Positions 44,411 to 53,222 of a stretch of 64,000 bases of DNA are shown here, piece after piece; position 1 is the stretch's first letter; the number at the start of each line of letters is the position of its first letter. The DNA lies in contig OY762937.1 of assembly GCA_963667005.1 (NCBI GenBank), forward strand, positions 2,790,001 through 2,854,000, written 5' to 3'. Origin of the DNA: G963662605 sp963667005. Lineage in GTDB: Bacteria > Bacteroidota > Ignavibacteria > Ignavibacteriales > Ignavibacteriaceae. Under the pieces are notes generated by a model. It saw only the letters and a list, made by a program, of their open reading frames with translations, had not been told where the DNA came from and searched no databases. Both the position numbers and the translations under genes were made by a program.

Positions 44411-45679
44411 ATGAAAGTAAGTGTCATTATCGGCGGTCAGTGGGGAGACGAAGGAAAAGGTAAAATTGTTGATCTTCTTGGAGCAGACTACAATGTAGTT
44501 GTAAGGTATCAGGGCGGAGCCAATGCAGGTCATACGGTGGAAATCGGTGACAAAAAATATGTGCTACATCTTATCCCATCGGGTATCCTTCGTGATAATG
44601 TTTTCTCCGTAATTGGTAATGGAGTAGTAATTGAACCGGCCGCTCTTATCGAAGAACTGCATACACTTAACAATCTTGGTATTGCCACCAAGAACAGATT
44701 GAAAATCAGCAAAAACGCTCACGTTATCATGCCGTATCACAAAATCCTTGATGTCGCTAAAGAGTCCGGGACGAAAAAAATCGGTACGACCGGTAGAGGT
44801 ATCGGACCTTGTTATGTTGACAAGATCGGACGTGAAGGAATCCGCATCGAAGATTTCGTAGATGTAAAGAATCTCAAATCAAAAATTACTACGCACGTAA
44901 AAGAGAAAAATGTCATTCTTGAAAAAGTCTACGACCTTAAGCCCATTAACGTATATGAAGTAATTGATAATTTTATGGGATATCGTGAGGTGATCCTGCC
45001 GTTTATTGATGATTCACTCGCGTTTATCAATGCTCAAATGAAGGCAGGGAAGTCAATCTTATTGGAAGGTGCTCAAGGAACATTTCTTGACATAGATCAT
45101 GGTACCTATCCTTATGTTACATCCTCAAACTCTACATCAGGTGGAGCCTGCACCGGCAGTGGAATTCCACCGACAAAAATTACATCTGTTATAGGTATAC
45201 TAAAAGCATACACGACTAGGGTAGGTGAAGGCCCATTCCCAACAGAACTGAAAGACGAAACCGGAGAAAAACTTCGTAAGATCGGATTTGAATTCGGTGC
45301 AACTACGGGCAGGCCGCGTCGCTGCGGCTGGTTCGATATTCCAATGGCGAAATATTCCGTAATGGTCAATGGAATGACTGAAGCCGTACTCACGAAATTG
45401 GATGTTTTAAGCGAATTTGAAAAAATACCGGTATGCACGGCATATAAATGTGGTGATACTGTTCTGGATAGTTTCCCGACCGATATTGAAAAACTGAATA
45501 CTGCTGTGCCGGTATACACGGAATTGCCCGGCTGGAACACAGACATCACGCATTGCAGGACGTATGACGAACTCCCTGAAAAAGCGAAAGAATATGTCCA
45601 ATACCTGACCGACAATGCCGGTGTACCATTCAGTCATGTATCCGTTGGACCAAAGAGGGAACAAACTATCCCCGTATAA
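44411..45679 (+). CDS. purA: Adenylosuccinate synthetase
   Basis: A 422-residue enzyme with the GTP-binding GGQWGDEGKGK at the N-terminus, the signature GTTGRGIGP near 125, the Lys motif in ARRCGWFD-like PRRCGWFDIP near 299 and the C-terminal GPKREQTI. It joins IMP and aspartate to adenylosuccinate, the first committed step to AMP. Length and all family motifs are complete. It stands alone with its own promoter region and no other pur gene nearby. Confidence 0.97.
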   Translation: MKVSVIIGGQWGDEGKGKIVDLLGADYNVVVRYQGGANAGHTVEIGDKKYVLHLIPSGILRDNVFSVIGNGVVIEPAALIEELHTLNNLGIATKNRLKISKNAHVIMPYHKILDVAKESGTKKIGTTGRGIGPCYVDKIGREGIRIEDFVDVKNLKSKITTHVKEKNVILEKVYDLKPINVYEVIDNFMGYREVILPFIDDSLAFINAQMKAGKSILLEGAQGTFLDIDHGTYPYVTSSNSTSGGACTGSGIPPTKITSVIGILKAYTTRVGEGPFPTELKDETGEKLRKIGFEFGATTGRPRRCGWFDIPMAKYSVMVNGMTEAVLTKLDVLSEFEKIPVCTAYKCGDTVLDSFPTDIEKLNTAVPVYTELPGWNTDITHCRTYDELPEKAKEYVQYLTDNAGVPFSHVSVGPKREQTIPV

Positions 45680-45747
45680 TGTCTAATCAGTCAAGATGAA
45701 GTGAATTTAGTTCGATATTTTTAACAATGTAGGCAGATAATTTGCAA

Positions 45748-46962
45748 ATGAAACTTGATGGCGGGCCCGGTTCGTTAAATATAAAAATAATGCTTTTTAT
45801 CTGCGCCATAGTAATCGGACTCGGTACATTGGTGTATACTAATAATCTTGTAAGAGAACTTCAAGATAAAGAGAGAAGTACGGTTCAGTTGTACGCTAAA
45901 GGCCTTGAATACATCGCTAATTCAACTGACATGAATGACATCACCTTTCTATTCGAAAATCTCATTCGTCCTATTGATTTCCCGATGCTTCTCACTGGTC
46001 CCGATAACAGCATCGGTGAGATAAATAAAAGCAACATCCGGAATATTGCATACGATTCAACTTTAACCGAGGTAAAACTTAAAGCAATCTTTGCTGAAAA
46101 AATTAAGGAAATGGATGCAATCCATAAACCTATTGAGGTTCGCTATAATTCTGGCCAGGAATCAATTATTCTTACGAAAATTCACTATGGGGATTCTGAA
46201 TTAATTACAAAACTGCGTTATTACCCTTATGTGCAACTGATTATTGCAGCTGTCTTCCTTATTATCGGATATATTGCTTTCAGCCAGATCAAGCGTTCAG
46301 AGCAAAGTAATATATGGGTTGGTATGGCAAAAGAAACAGCACATCAGTTCGGCACGCCTTTATCAAGCCTTATGGGGTGGTTGGAACTCTTGAGAATTAA
46401 TTATAAAGACCCGGACAAGGTTCAGGACATCACCAATGAAATTGAGGATGATGTAGAGAAACTGAGCAAGATAACGAACAGATTCTCAAAGATTGGATCA
46501 AAGGCTACACTGAAAGAGACGGAGATAGGTGAGGTTGTTAAAAAGGTATACGAGTATTTCAAACGCAGGATACCACAAACCGGCAAGAACGTAGAATTAT
46601 TGATAGAAGGGGATTTAACTGCGCATGCAATGATGAATGCAGAATTATTCGAATGGGTACTTGAGAATCTTATCAAGAACGCACTTGATGCCATTGACCA
46701 TACTCACGGGAAGATATATCTTGTTGTAAAAGAGTTTCCTCACAAGACGGAGATTGAGGTTGCTGATAACGGAAAAGGCATTGACTTGAAGCATCGTAAG
46801 GATGTGTTCCGTCCGGGATACTCCACAAAACGAAGAGGATGGGGATTAGGCCTCAGCCTTTCAAAAAGAATCGTTGAGAACTATCATAAAGGAAAGATCT
46901 TTGTGAAGAGTTCAGCTTCAGGTGAAGGTACTACATTTAAGATAATTCTCAACAAACCGTAA
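45748..46962 (+). CDS. Sensor histidine kinase, two-helix membrane type
   Basis: About 404 residues from ATG 45748. Two membrane helices (about 15-32 and 160-178) enclose a periplasmic domain of about 125 residues. The H-box is AKETAHQFGTPLSSL with His near 198; the ATPase domain has NLIKNALDAIDH near 310, DNGKGID near 343 and the WGLGLSL motif near 370. The HQFGTP form is common in Bacteroidota. No response regulator is adjacent, but an NtrC-type regulator lies 10 kb downstream. A GG-N10-GC sequence overlaps the start (45732-45746), so an internal start at ATG 45790 is also possible. Confidence 0.86.
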   Translation: MKLDGGPGSLNIKIMLFICAIVIGLGTLVYTNNLVRELQDKERSTVQLYAKGLEYIANSTDMNDITFLFENLIRPIDFPMLLTGPDNSIGEINKSNIRNIAYDSTLTEVKLKAIFAEKIKEMDAIHKPIEVRYNSGQESIILTKIHYGDSELITKLRYYPYVQLIIAAVFLIIGYIAFSQIKRSEQSNIWVGMAKETAHQFGTPLSSLMGWLELLRINYKDPDKVQDITNEIEDDVEKLSKITNRFSKIGSKATLKETEIGEVVKKVYEYFKRRIPQTGKNVELLIEGDLTAHAMMNAELFEWVLENLIKNALDAIDHTHGKIYLVVKEFPHKTEIEVADNGKGIDLKHRKDVFRPGYSTKRRGWGLGLSLSKRIVENYHKGKIFVKSSASGEGTTFKIILNKP

Positions 46963-47910
46963 TTATACACTCATGGTTAGCATTCGTTCCAAGGGGACGA
47001 GTGCTTTTTCAATTATTTCTTCAGATAAGTCTAATCTGGGCTGCAAATCTTTCATGCAGTTATACAATTTTTCCATGGTGTTCAATTTCATATGCGGGCA
47101 ATTATTACAGGAACACTCAGCCGATGGGGGAGCAGGGTAAAAAGTTTTTCCGGATGTGGCTTTTTCCATCTGATGAATAATGCCCGGTTCTGTAACGACA
47201 ATATATTCTTTCCCGTCATCCTCAATAACAAAATTCAATAGTCTGCTTGTCGAACCGATTACTTCAGCATGCTTTAATACAACTTCCTCGCATTCAGGGT
47301 GTGCAATAATTTTAGCTTCCGGATGCTGCATTTTGAGGTCAATAATTTTCTTTTCGCTAAATGTCTCATGCACGATACATGAGCCATTCCAGAGTTTCAT
47401 ATCCCTGCCTGTCTCCTTTATCAGATATGCACCAAGATTTCTATCAGGGGAGAATAAAATCGGTTGATCAGCCGGTATTTGTTTAATTATTTTCAAAGCG
47501 TTGCTTGAGGTACAGATAATATCACTCGCTGCCTTGACCCCAGCAGTACAGTTAATGTATGTAATAGCAAGATATTCCGGATGCTGTCTTCTGAACTCAG
47601 CAAAAGCATCTTCGGGACAGCTATCGGCTAACGAACATCCTGCATTCAGATCAGGCAATACAACGATCTTATTTGGATTGAGAATCTTTGCCGTTTCTGC
47701 CATGAAATGCACACCGCAAAAAACGATAACATCTGCGTCTGTAGCTTTTGCTTTTCGAGCCAATTCAAGACTATCTCCAATATGGTCGGCAATATCCTGG
47801 ATTTCTGATTCTTGATAATAATGGGCTAATATAACGGCATTAAGTGATTTCTTAAGTCTTAGAATTTCTGATTTATAGTCAATTTGAGGTAACTTCTCAG
47901 TAAGTAACAT
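46963..47910 (-). CDS. nadA: Quinolinate synthase
   Basis: A 315-residue enzyme with the three cluster Cys in CGVHFMAET (near 87), NCTAGVKA (near 129) and CSCNNCPH (near 272) that hold the 4Fe-4S cluster, and the substrate His in AHYYQE near 30. NadA condenses iminoaspartate with dihydroxyacetone phosphate to quinolinate for NAD synthesis. No nadB or nadC is adjacent; nadD lies in a separate operon at 54763. It converges on the histidine kinase gene with no bases between. Confidence 0.96.
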   Translation of the reverse strand: MLLTEKLPQIDYKSEILRLKKSLNAVILAHYYQESEIQDIADHIGDSLELARKAKATDADVIVFCGVHFMAETAKILNPNKIVVLPDLNAGCSLADSCPEDAFAEFRRQHPEYLAITYINCTAGVKAASDIICTSSNALKIIKQIPADQPILFSPDRNLGAYLIKETGRDMKLWNGSCIVHETFSEKKIIDLKMQHPEAKIIAHPECEEVVLKHAEVIGSTSRLLNFVIEDDGKEYIVVTEPGIIHQMEKATSGKTFYPAPPSAECSCNNCPHMKLNTMEKLYNCMKDLQPRLDLSEEIIEKALVPLERMLTMSV

Positions 47911-48017
47911 ATAAGCTTTCCGAATTATGAATATTTCTTAATAATGATAAGACATTCTCAAAAAGTAAAAACATCTCATCAAAACTCCAATAAAAGGCAA
48001 TAAAAACAATTAAATGA

Positions 48018-48035
48018 TTTGGCATACATATTGCT
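48018..48035 (+). promoter_or_regulatory. Candidate sigma-54 (-24/-12) promoter
   Basis: TTTGGCATACATATTGCT matches the sigma-54 consensus YTGGCAC-N5-TTGCW, with GG at 48021-48022 and GC at 48033-48034 separated by exactly ten bases, and intact TGGCA and TTGCT blocks. The start of transcription would be near 48046. It faces away from nadA, and the only feature before the next terminator is the candidate small RNA. A sigma-54 activator of the NtrC type is encoded at 56950. Confidence 0.7.
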
Positions 48036-48045
48036 AAATAAGAAT

Positions 48046-48126
48046 GTTCTATAATATATAGACACCCTCCTTATAGTAACACACAAACTGCCGTGGTCAC
48101 GCCCTCTTCCACGGCAGTTTTATTTT
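48046..48126 (+). ncRNA. Candidate small RNA with C-rich hairpin loops
   Basis: From the predicted start near 48046 to the T-run at 48126 is about 80 bases. Stem CTATAA/TTATAG (48049-48054 with 48071-48076) encloses a loop with CACCCTCC; a second perfect 12-bp stem (48085-48096 with 48109-48120) encloses CGCCCTCT and is followed by T-rich tail, acting as terminator. No reading frame of note lies in it. Exposed C-rich loops in bacterial small RNAs commonly pair with ribosome binding sites; that role is inference here. Confidence 0.5.
48085..48126 (+). terminator. Rho-independent terminator
   Basis: Perfect 12-bp stem AAACTGCCGTGG/CCACGGCAGTTT with a 12-base loop and TATTTT tail on the plus strand. 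The T-tract is better on the plus than on the minus strand (TTTGTGTG), so it serves best a plus-strand transcript, though it may also stop the minus-strand glycosyltransferase operon. Confidence 0.88.
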
Positions 48127-48180
48127 AAAAACGCCAATTGATAAACTACTAACAAATGTTACTATTTGTCAATAGCTTTA

Positions 48181-49251
48181 TCAATCCAGTATTGCAGCCG
48201 TGTAAACTTGGTATGTCAGATTAACCATCAAGTCTAAAGAGAAAATCTTTTTTGCCTTCGCTGTAAAATTATCTATCAAATAAGCAGATAAATCAGGTTC
48301 TGTAATACATTTTTGAATCTGACAGCGCAGCTGTTCAACATTGCCTGGTTCAAATAAAAGCCCGTCTTTATCTGGGATAAGGTCATTCGTAACACCCAAA
48401 AAGTTGGAAGTTATAATTAAATTGCCAGCAAAGGCAGCCTCAACTATTGTTCGGGGGAAGCCTTCGGACTTTGATCTTGATGGGTTTACCAATACATCTG
48501 ATTCGCAAAATCTTTCTTGAAGCGTGCTGATATTGCCCAAGTACGTGACTTTACTTCCCATTGTACTGTTAAGCTCCAGCAGTGAATTTTTCTCCTCACC
48601 ATCGCCGGCTAAATAAAAACAAGCCTTAGAATTGATTTCAGCCGGAAGACTATTAACTGCCCGAATGTATGTATCGAAACCCTTTTCTTCAACGAACCTT
48701 CCTGCAGCAATAAATGTGACAAGTTCATTTTTCTTTTTGACAAGATTCAAGTCCGGAATTCCGCACCGGACGAAAGCTGCGTGCTTGAATTTAACCGGAT
48801 ACGTCTGTTGAAAATATTCTACAATGTGCTGGTTGATGAGAACATACCGGTCGGCAGAAAAATGGGGTAGCATTCCAATTTTGGGAAGGATACCGTGATT
48901 TGTCTGGACGGTCGAAACAGCTGTCAAAGCCTTGCAGGCAGTCGCAATACACGCGTGGTAATGATTGTGGGAATGCAGAACGTGTATTTGACGTTCCTTC
49001 ACCAGATTTATCAGCTTGAATACACTTTTACTAAAATTAATTAACGAACGCTCTGTATGCTGGAATCCTGGAAGGATAATCACTTCCACTCCCAACCTGT
49101 TGAATTTTTCAACGGCATTATTCTCGCCGGTAATTATACAGAAGGATACTTCTTCGGAATATTTTTGAAATCCCGTAATGAGGTCGAATATATGATTTGA
49201 GACTCCGTCCGTGTAATTGAGGGAATTTGTAAGGATTGCAACGCGAATCAT
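48181..49251 (-). CDS. Glycosyltransferase family 4-like
   Basis: A 356-residue GT-B fold glycosyltransferase. The N-terminal half has NYTDGVSNHIFDLI, a GT4 acceptor-side opening; the C-terminal half has FIAAGRFVEEKGFDTYIRA near 184, LAGDGEEKN and the E-x7-E region SRSKSEGFPRTIVEAAFAG near 260-280. It overlaps the upstream glycosyltransferase gene by 4 bases. It would add a sugar from a nucleotide donor during surface polysaccharide or lipopolysaccharide synthesis. Donor and acceptor are unknown. Confidence 0.85.
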   Translation of the reverse strand: MIRVAILTNSLNYTDGVSNHIFDLITGFQKYSEEVSFCIITGENNAVEKFNRLGVEVIILPGFQHTERSLINFSKSVFKLINLVKERQIHVLHSHNHYHACIATACKALTAVSTVQTNHGILPKIGMLPHFSADRYVLINQHIVEYFQQTYPVKFKHAAFVRCGIPDLNLVKKKNELVTFIAAGRFVEEKGFDTYIRAVNSLPAEINSKACFYLAGDGEEKNSLLELNSTMGSKVTYLGNISTLQERFCESDVLVNPSRSKSEGFPRTIVEAAFAGNLIITSNFLGVTNDLIPDKDGLLFEPGNVEQLRCQIQKCITEPDLSAYLIDNFTAKAKKIFSLDLMVNLTYQVYTAAILD

Positions 49252-50363
49252 ATAGTATCGGCTCTCCCGTCAATTAATAAAGCCTTATAGGCATTTAAAT
49301 GATGTTCTGCAGTCTTCTCCCAAGTAAATTCGGCTGCACGCATTTTTGCTTTGGCGGAGATTTCTATAATCGTTTCCGGGTTTTCAACAATTTTATGTAG
49401 TATCTGAGTAATCTGCGCCGGTTGCTCACTGTCAAATAAGAATCCATGTACGTTGTCTTCAATCAATTTGGCAACACCTGCTTTTCGATTTACAATTACT
49501 GGAATGCCAAGCGCCATTGCTTCCAATGTTACAATCGAGAATGTCTCGCCGCTGTACGGGGCAATAAAGACATTGCATAAGCCTAATAGACTGACAAAAG
49601 AGCCCACATCAGTTTTATTTATGTAATTGATTTTTAAGTATTCAAGATTTTTGTATGCAAAGCCGACACAAGCAATCTTGATTTGCGGCAGTTTTGAGTA
49701 TACTTCTTCAATCACTGCATATGCAGACTTCTCACGTTCTGCAAACCCGCCTAAAAAGAGAACATGCAAGCCTTTGGAAGTGTCTGAAATTTTAGTTCCG
49801 GCAAAGAATTCATTATCCACTCCGGGATAAATTGTCTTGTTTGTGGTAACCGTTTCAGGATAATATTTACTCAACTTTTTATGCAGGAGAGGAGACAATG
49901 TTATTATAGCATTAGATTGTGTTAGGAATATTTTCTCAGCAATTCGATTTTTTACTTTGTATAACGAAGAGAGGCCGGATTTAGCGGAATCTTCTTTTGT
50001 AATAATGCCGTGAGCTGTGTATATCCGGTGTTTCGAAAACGGGAGGAGATATGCTAAGGCCGCGAAGCGGCTAAAGGTTACAACGTGAATAATATCGTAT
50101 GAAAAGCCGAACAGTAATAAAATAAATCGAATAAGTCCAAGGCGGATTACATTGCTGTCACCGGATAATTCTTCAAAGCCAAAAAGCTTTTGGTAGAATG
50201 AGTAGTTTCCTGATTCGAAATATGTAGCAAATGTTACTGCGTGATTATTTTGCAGAGATTGATACAACCTTTTCGCATACTTTTCCGGACCCGATAAAAT
50301 TTCGGAAGTATTATAGCTTCCTATGAGTAGGATTTTAGGCTCCGGAAGAGATTGGTTTTCCAT
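49248..50363 (-). CDS. Glycosyltransferase family 4-like
   Basis: A 371-residue GT-B protein with LLIGSYNTSEILSGPEKYAKRL at the N-terminus and VLFLGGFAEREKSAYAVIEEV near 200, then the E-x7-E motif SGETFSIVTLEAMALG near 272-287. It lies 7 bases after the flippase gene and overlaps the next glycosyltransferase gene by 4 bases. Part of a surface-glycan cluster; the sugar cannot be told from sequence. Both glycosyltransferases are soluble or peripheral with no predicted membrane helix. Confidence 0.85.
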   Translation of the reverse strand: MENQSLPEPKILLIGSYNTSEILSGPEKYAKRLYQSLQNNHAVTFATYFESGNYSFYQKLFGFEELSGDSNVIRLGLIRFILLLFGFSYDIIHVVTFSRFAALAYLLPFSKHRIYTAHGIITKEDSAKSGLSSLYKVKNRIAEKIFLTQSNAIITLSPLLHKKLSKYYPETVTTNKTIYPGVDNEFFAGTKISDTSKGLHVLFLGGFAEREKSAYAVIEEVYSKLPQIKIACVGFAYKNLEYLKINYINKTDVGSFVSLLGLCNVFIAPYSGETFSIVTLEAMALGIPVIVNRKAGVAKLIEDNVHGFLFDSEQPAQITQILHKIVENPETIIEISAKAKMRAAEFTWEKTAEHHLNAYKALLIDGRADTI

Positions 50364-50370
50364 TTTCTTA

Positions 50371-51657
50371 TCAATGTCCCGAGTTGGTTATCGGATGACT
50401 GTCTTCTTTCAATAAATGACTTTTCAAAATATAGACAAATTGGTAAAAAAATGTAAAATATTCCGTGATTATCGAAGCAATAGCAGCACCAATAAGGGCA
50501 TATCTGGGAATAAGAACGATATTCAGTACAATGTTCAGGATTGCTGCCCATAATACTGAGAACGTGACTATTCGTTCTTTCCGGCAGGAATTAAGAGTTG
50601 TACCTGTAAAATTATTCAGTAAAAGTCCGGGAATACAGATAATCAATAGTTGCAGAAGCGGGACAGAGGCCATATAGCCGGGGCTATAAAGAAAGACTAT
50701 TACAATTTTCGCGAGATAGTATAATATGAATGAACAAGGCACAATAAACATAAGCAATGTAATTACTTTGTTCTTCATCATCGAAAATGGCAGATAACCC
50801 TTTTCGCCATAGGTAACGGATAATTCCGAAAAAAGCGGTGTCAGCAAGAAGTTAGCAAATGATTGCGGTAGTTTGAAAAGTGAATAAGCCACCGCATAGA
50901 TTGCGACGAAAGAATAACCTAAATAGTTTTGGATAATGATCACATCTACTCGGTCATATATCCAAACCATAATCATCCCGATTCCCATCGGCAAAGCTGA
51001 TACAAGAATGCGTTTAATAATTTCCCGGTTGATGAATGCAAAATAGAGCCGAATCTTTTTTTGTATGAGATCACGCCATAAGAGCACAGTATGAATAAAT
51101 CCGGATAGGGCAAAAATAAGTGCAATCGACTCAATGCTGGCATTAAAATACAACTTGCCGGCTACAATCAATATTAGAACCGAACGGCTTATGAGAAGGT
51201 AGAGAAAACTAGCCTTATACTCGTTCCTGCCAAACAAAATTGCGTTAAATAGGTTGTTGATTGAAAACGCAAATACAGCTAATGCTATAAACAACGAAGT
51301 ATAAAAGTAAGCAGAACCTGTCAGGTGAAAATAGATGCCGGTGATCAGCACATACGGCACAAAGAGGAAGAGTCGTAGATTGAATCCATTATTCAACTCC
51401 TCATTAAGATTTACATTACGGACTGCGGATTCACGTTGAAAATAAAAATTTAATCCGCCTTCGAATATAGAAGCGACAATGTTAGCGAAAGCAAAGGAAG
51501 CACTGATGAGACCGAAAGTATCTTTTGAAAACAGGCGGGCGATAAAAAGGAAGATGAGAAAGAAAGCAGCCTTTTCTAAAATATTTGATAGGAGTATATA
51601 AATTCCTCTTTTAAGGGTATGAACAAAATGGAGGAAGTGTTGATACACCTGCTGCAT
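50371..51657 (-). CDS. Polysaccharide flippase, MOP/Wzx-like
   Basis: A 428-residue membrane protein with 12-14 predicted helices and a start (SNILEKAAFFLIFLFIARLFSKDTFG) typical of MOP-superfamily oligosaccharide flippases. It would turn lipid-linked oligosaccharides across the inner membrane, working with the two glycosyltransferases downstream. The cluster holds no polymerase (Wzy) or chain-length regulator, so the product may be a small glycan, or other parts are elsewhere. The start is ATG 51657. Confidence 0.85.
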   Translation of the reverse strand: MQQVYQHFLHFVHTLKRGIYILLSNILEKAAFFLIFLFIARLFSKDTFGLISASFAFANIVASIFEGGLNFYFQRESAVRNVNLNEELNNGFNLRLFLFVPYVLITGIYFHLTGSAYFYTSLFIALAVFAFSINNLFNAILFGRNEYKASFLYLLISRSVLILIVAGKLYFNASIESIALIFALSGFIHTVLLWRDLIQKKIRLYFAFINREIIKRILVSALPMGIGMIMVWIYDRVDVIIIQNYLGYSFVAIYAVAYSLFKLPQSFANFLLTPLFSELSVTYGEKGYLPFSMMKNKVITLLMFIVPCSFILYYLAKIVIVFLYSPGYMASVPLLQLLIICIPGLLLNNFTGTTLNSCRKERIVTFSVLWAAILNIVLNIVLIPRYALIGAAIASIITEYFTFFYQFVYILKSHLLKEDSHPITNSGH

Positions 51658-51691
51658 TACTCTCCGTGCTTAGTTAATAATGAAATACTAC

Positions 51692-51732
51692 AAAAAAAAG
51701 AAGGGTTGTCCCAAAATATTTGGAACAACCCT
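51692..51732 (-). terminator. Rho-independent terminator after enolase gene
   Basis: On the minus strand, AGGGTTGT (51732-51725) pairs with ACAACCCT (51709-51702), followed by TTC and a run of eight T (51699-51692). It lies 12 bases after the enolase stop codon and before the flippase gene. Confidence 0.88.
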
Positions 51733-51743
51733 GTATCAAATGA

Positions 51744-53036
51744 TTATAAGTTACAGTTGATTCCTGCAATACCCAAGAACTTTGATGCTCCTGCTAATTC
51801 TTCTTCAATTCTTAACAATTGATTGTATTTAGCAATGCGGTCTGTTCTTGAAGCAGAACCTGTTTTGATCTGGCCTGCATTTGTTGCAACTGCGATATCA
51901 GCAATTGTGGTATCTTCAGTTTCACCTGAACGGTGGCTTACAACTGCGGTATAACCGGCTTTGTGAGCCATTTCAATAGCGTCCAGAGTTTCGGTCAAAG
52001 TGCCGATCTGGTTAACCTTAATAAGGATTGAGTTAGCAACACCTTGTTCAAGACCCATAGCTAAGCGCTGTGTGTTGGTTACAAAAAGATCATCACCAAC
52101 TAACTGAACTTTGCCGCCGATTTTATCGGTCAACAGCTTCCAGCCAGCCCAATCATCTTCAGCCAAACCGTCTTCAATTGAAACGATAGGGAATTGTCTT
52201 GCCCAGTCAGCCCAGAAGTCAACCATTTTCTCGGAGCTTAATTCAGAATTGTCTGATTTGAAGAACTTGTATACTTTTTTCTCTTTATCATACATTTCGC
52301 TTGTAGCAGGATCAAGTGCAATAGCGATATCAACACCCGGTTTGTATCCGGCTTTCTGAACTGCTTCAAGAAGTACTTCAATAGCTTCAACATTTGATTT
52401 CAGGTTAGGAGCAAATCCGCCTTCATCACCAACAGAAGTATTGTATCCTTTTTTACCCAAAACACTTTTCAACGTATGGAATACTTCAGCACCCATACGT
52501 AAAGCATCAGAGAATTTCTTTGCGCCTACCGGCATGATCATGAATTCCTGGAAATCAACGTTATTGTCAGCATGACTGCCACCGTTGATGATGTTCATCA
52601 TTGGGACAGGCAATGTTTTAGCATTAACGCCACCGATATATTTGTAAAGAGGGAGTTCAAGTGATAAAGCCGCTGCTTTGGCAACTGCCATGGAAACGCC
52701 GAGAATAGCGTTAGCGCCTAATTTTGATTTGTTTGGTGTGCCGTCAAGCTCGATGAGTCTGTTATCAATGGCTACCTGATCGAAGGCGTCATAGTCAAAC
52801 AATTCAGGGGCAATAATATCATTTACATTTTTAACTGCTTTAAGCACGCCTTTACCTAAAAAGCGGCTTTTGTCGCCATCGCGCAATTCGCAGGCTTCGT
52901 GTTCACCGGTTGATGCTCCGCTTGGTACAGCAGCTCTTCCGATAACACCGTTTTCTAACATAACTTCCGCTTCCAAAGTTGGATTTCCACGTGAATCCAA
53001 AATTTCGCGGGCTCTAATATCATCTATTGCTAACAT
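51744..53036 (-). CDS. eno: Enolase
   Basis: A 430-residue enzyme with complete enolase motifs: ILDSRGNPT at the N-terminus, the metal Asp and Glu ligands near 245 (DPATSEMYD) and 288-315 (SIEDGLAEDDW, LVGDDLFVTN), and the signature ILIKVNQIGTLTET near 337 followed by SHRSGETED. It converts 2-phosphoglycerate to phosphoenolpyruvate in glycolysis and gluconeogenesis. GGAG is 8 bases before ATG. It has its own terminator. Confidence 0.97.
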   Translation of the reverse strand: MLAIDDIRAREILDSRGNPTLEAEVMLENGVIGRAAVPSGASTGEHEACELRDGDKSRFLGKGVLKAVKNVNDIIAPELFDYDAFDQVAIDNRLIELDGTPNKSKLGANAILGVSMAVAKAAALSLELPLYKYIGGVNAKTLPVPMMNIINGGSHADNNVDFQEFMIMPVGAKKFSDALRMGAEVFHTLKSVLGKKGYNTSVGDEGGFAPNLKSNVEAIEVLLEAVQKAGYKPGVDIAIALDPATSEMYDKEKKVYKFFKSDNSELSSEKMVDFWADWARQFPIVSIEDGLAEDDWAGWKLLTDKIGGKVQLVGDDLFVTNTQRLAMGLEQGVANSILIKVNQIGTLTETLDAIEMAHKAGYTAVVSHRSGETEDTTIADIAVATNAGQIKTGSASRTDRIAKYNQLLRIEEELAGASKFLGIAGINCNL

Positions 53037-53222
53037 GTTTTTTTCTCCGAATGGTTCATAAATAATATGAAAAATTTATTCACTAAATTAAAGAAATATT
53101 TTGAATTATACTCGATTTTACAGTAAAATTCGGGTACTTAACTTAATAATATTAACTCCCCGGGCAGCCTGCGGCTGCGGTATTAGGGATAAAAACAAAA
53201 TTTCCTCACTTACGGCGATATT

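Noticed and set aside
45112..45615. 167-codon open frame antisense to purA
   Set aside because: It lies wholly within purA, which has complete motifs in the other strand; the translated product has no recognisable domain and no ribosome site.
53163..53178. GCAGCC/GGCTGC hairpin between eno and the PrsW-like gene as terminator
   Set aside because: Six-bp stem with three-base loop but no T-tract on either strand.
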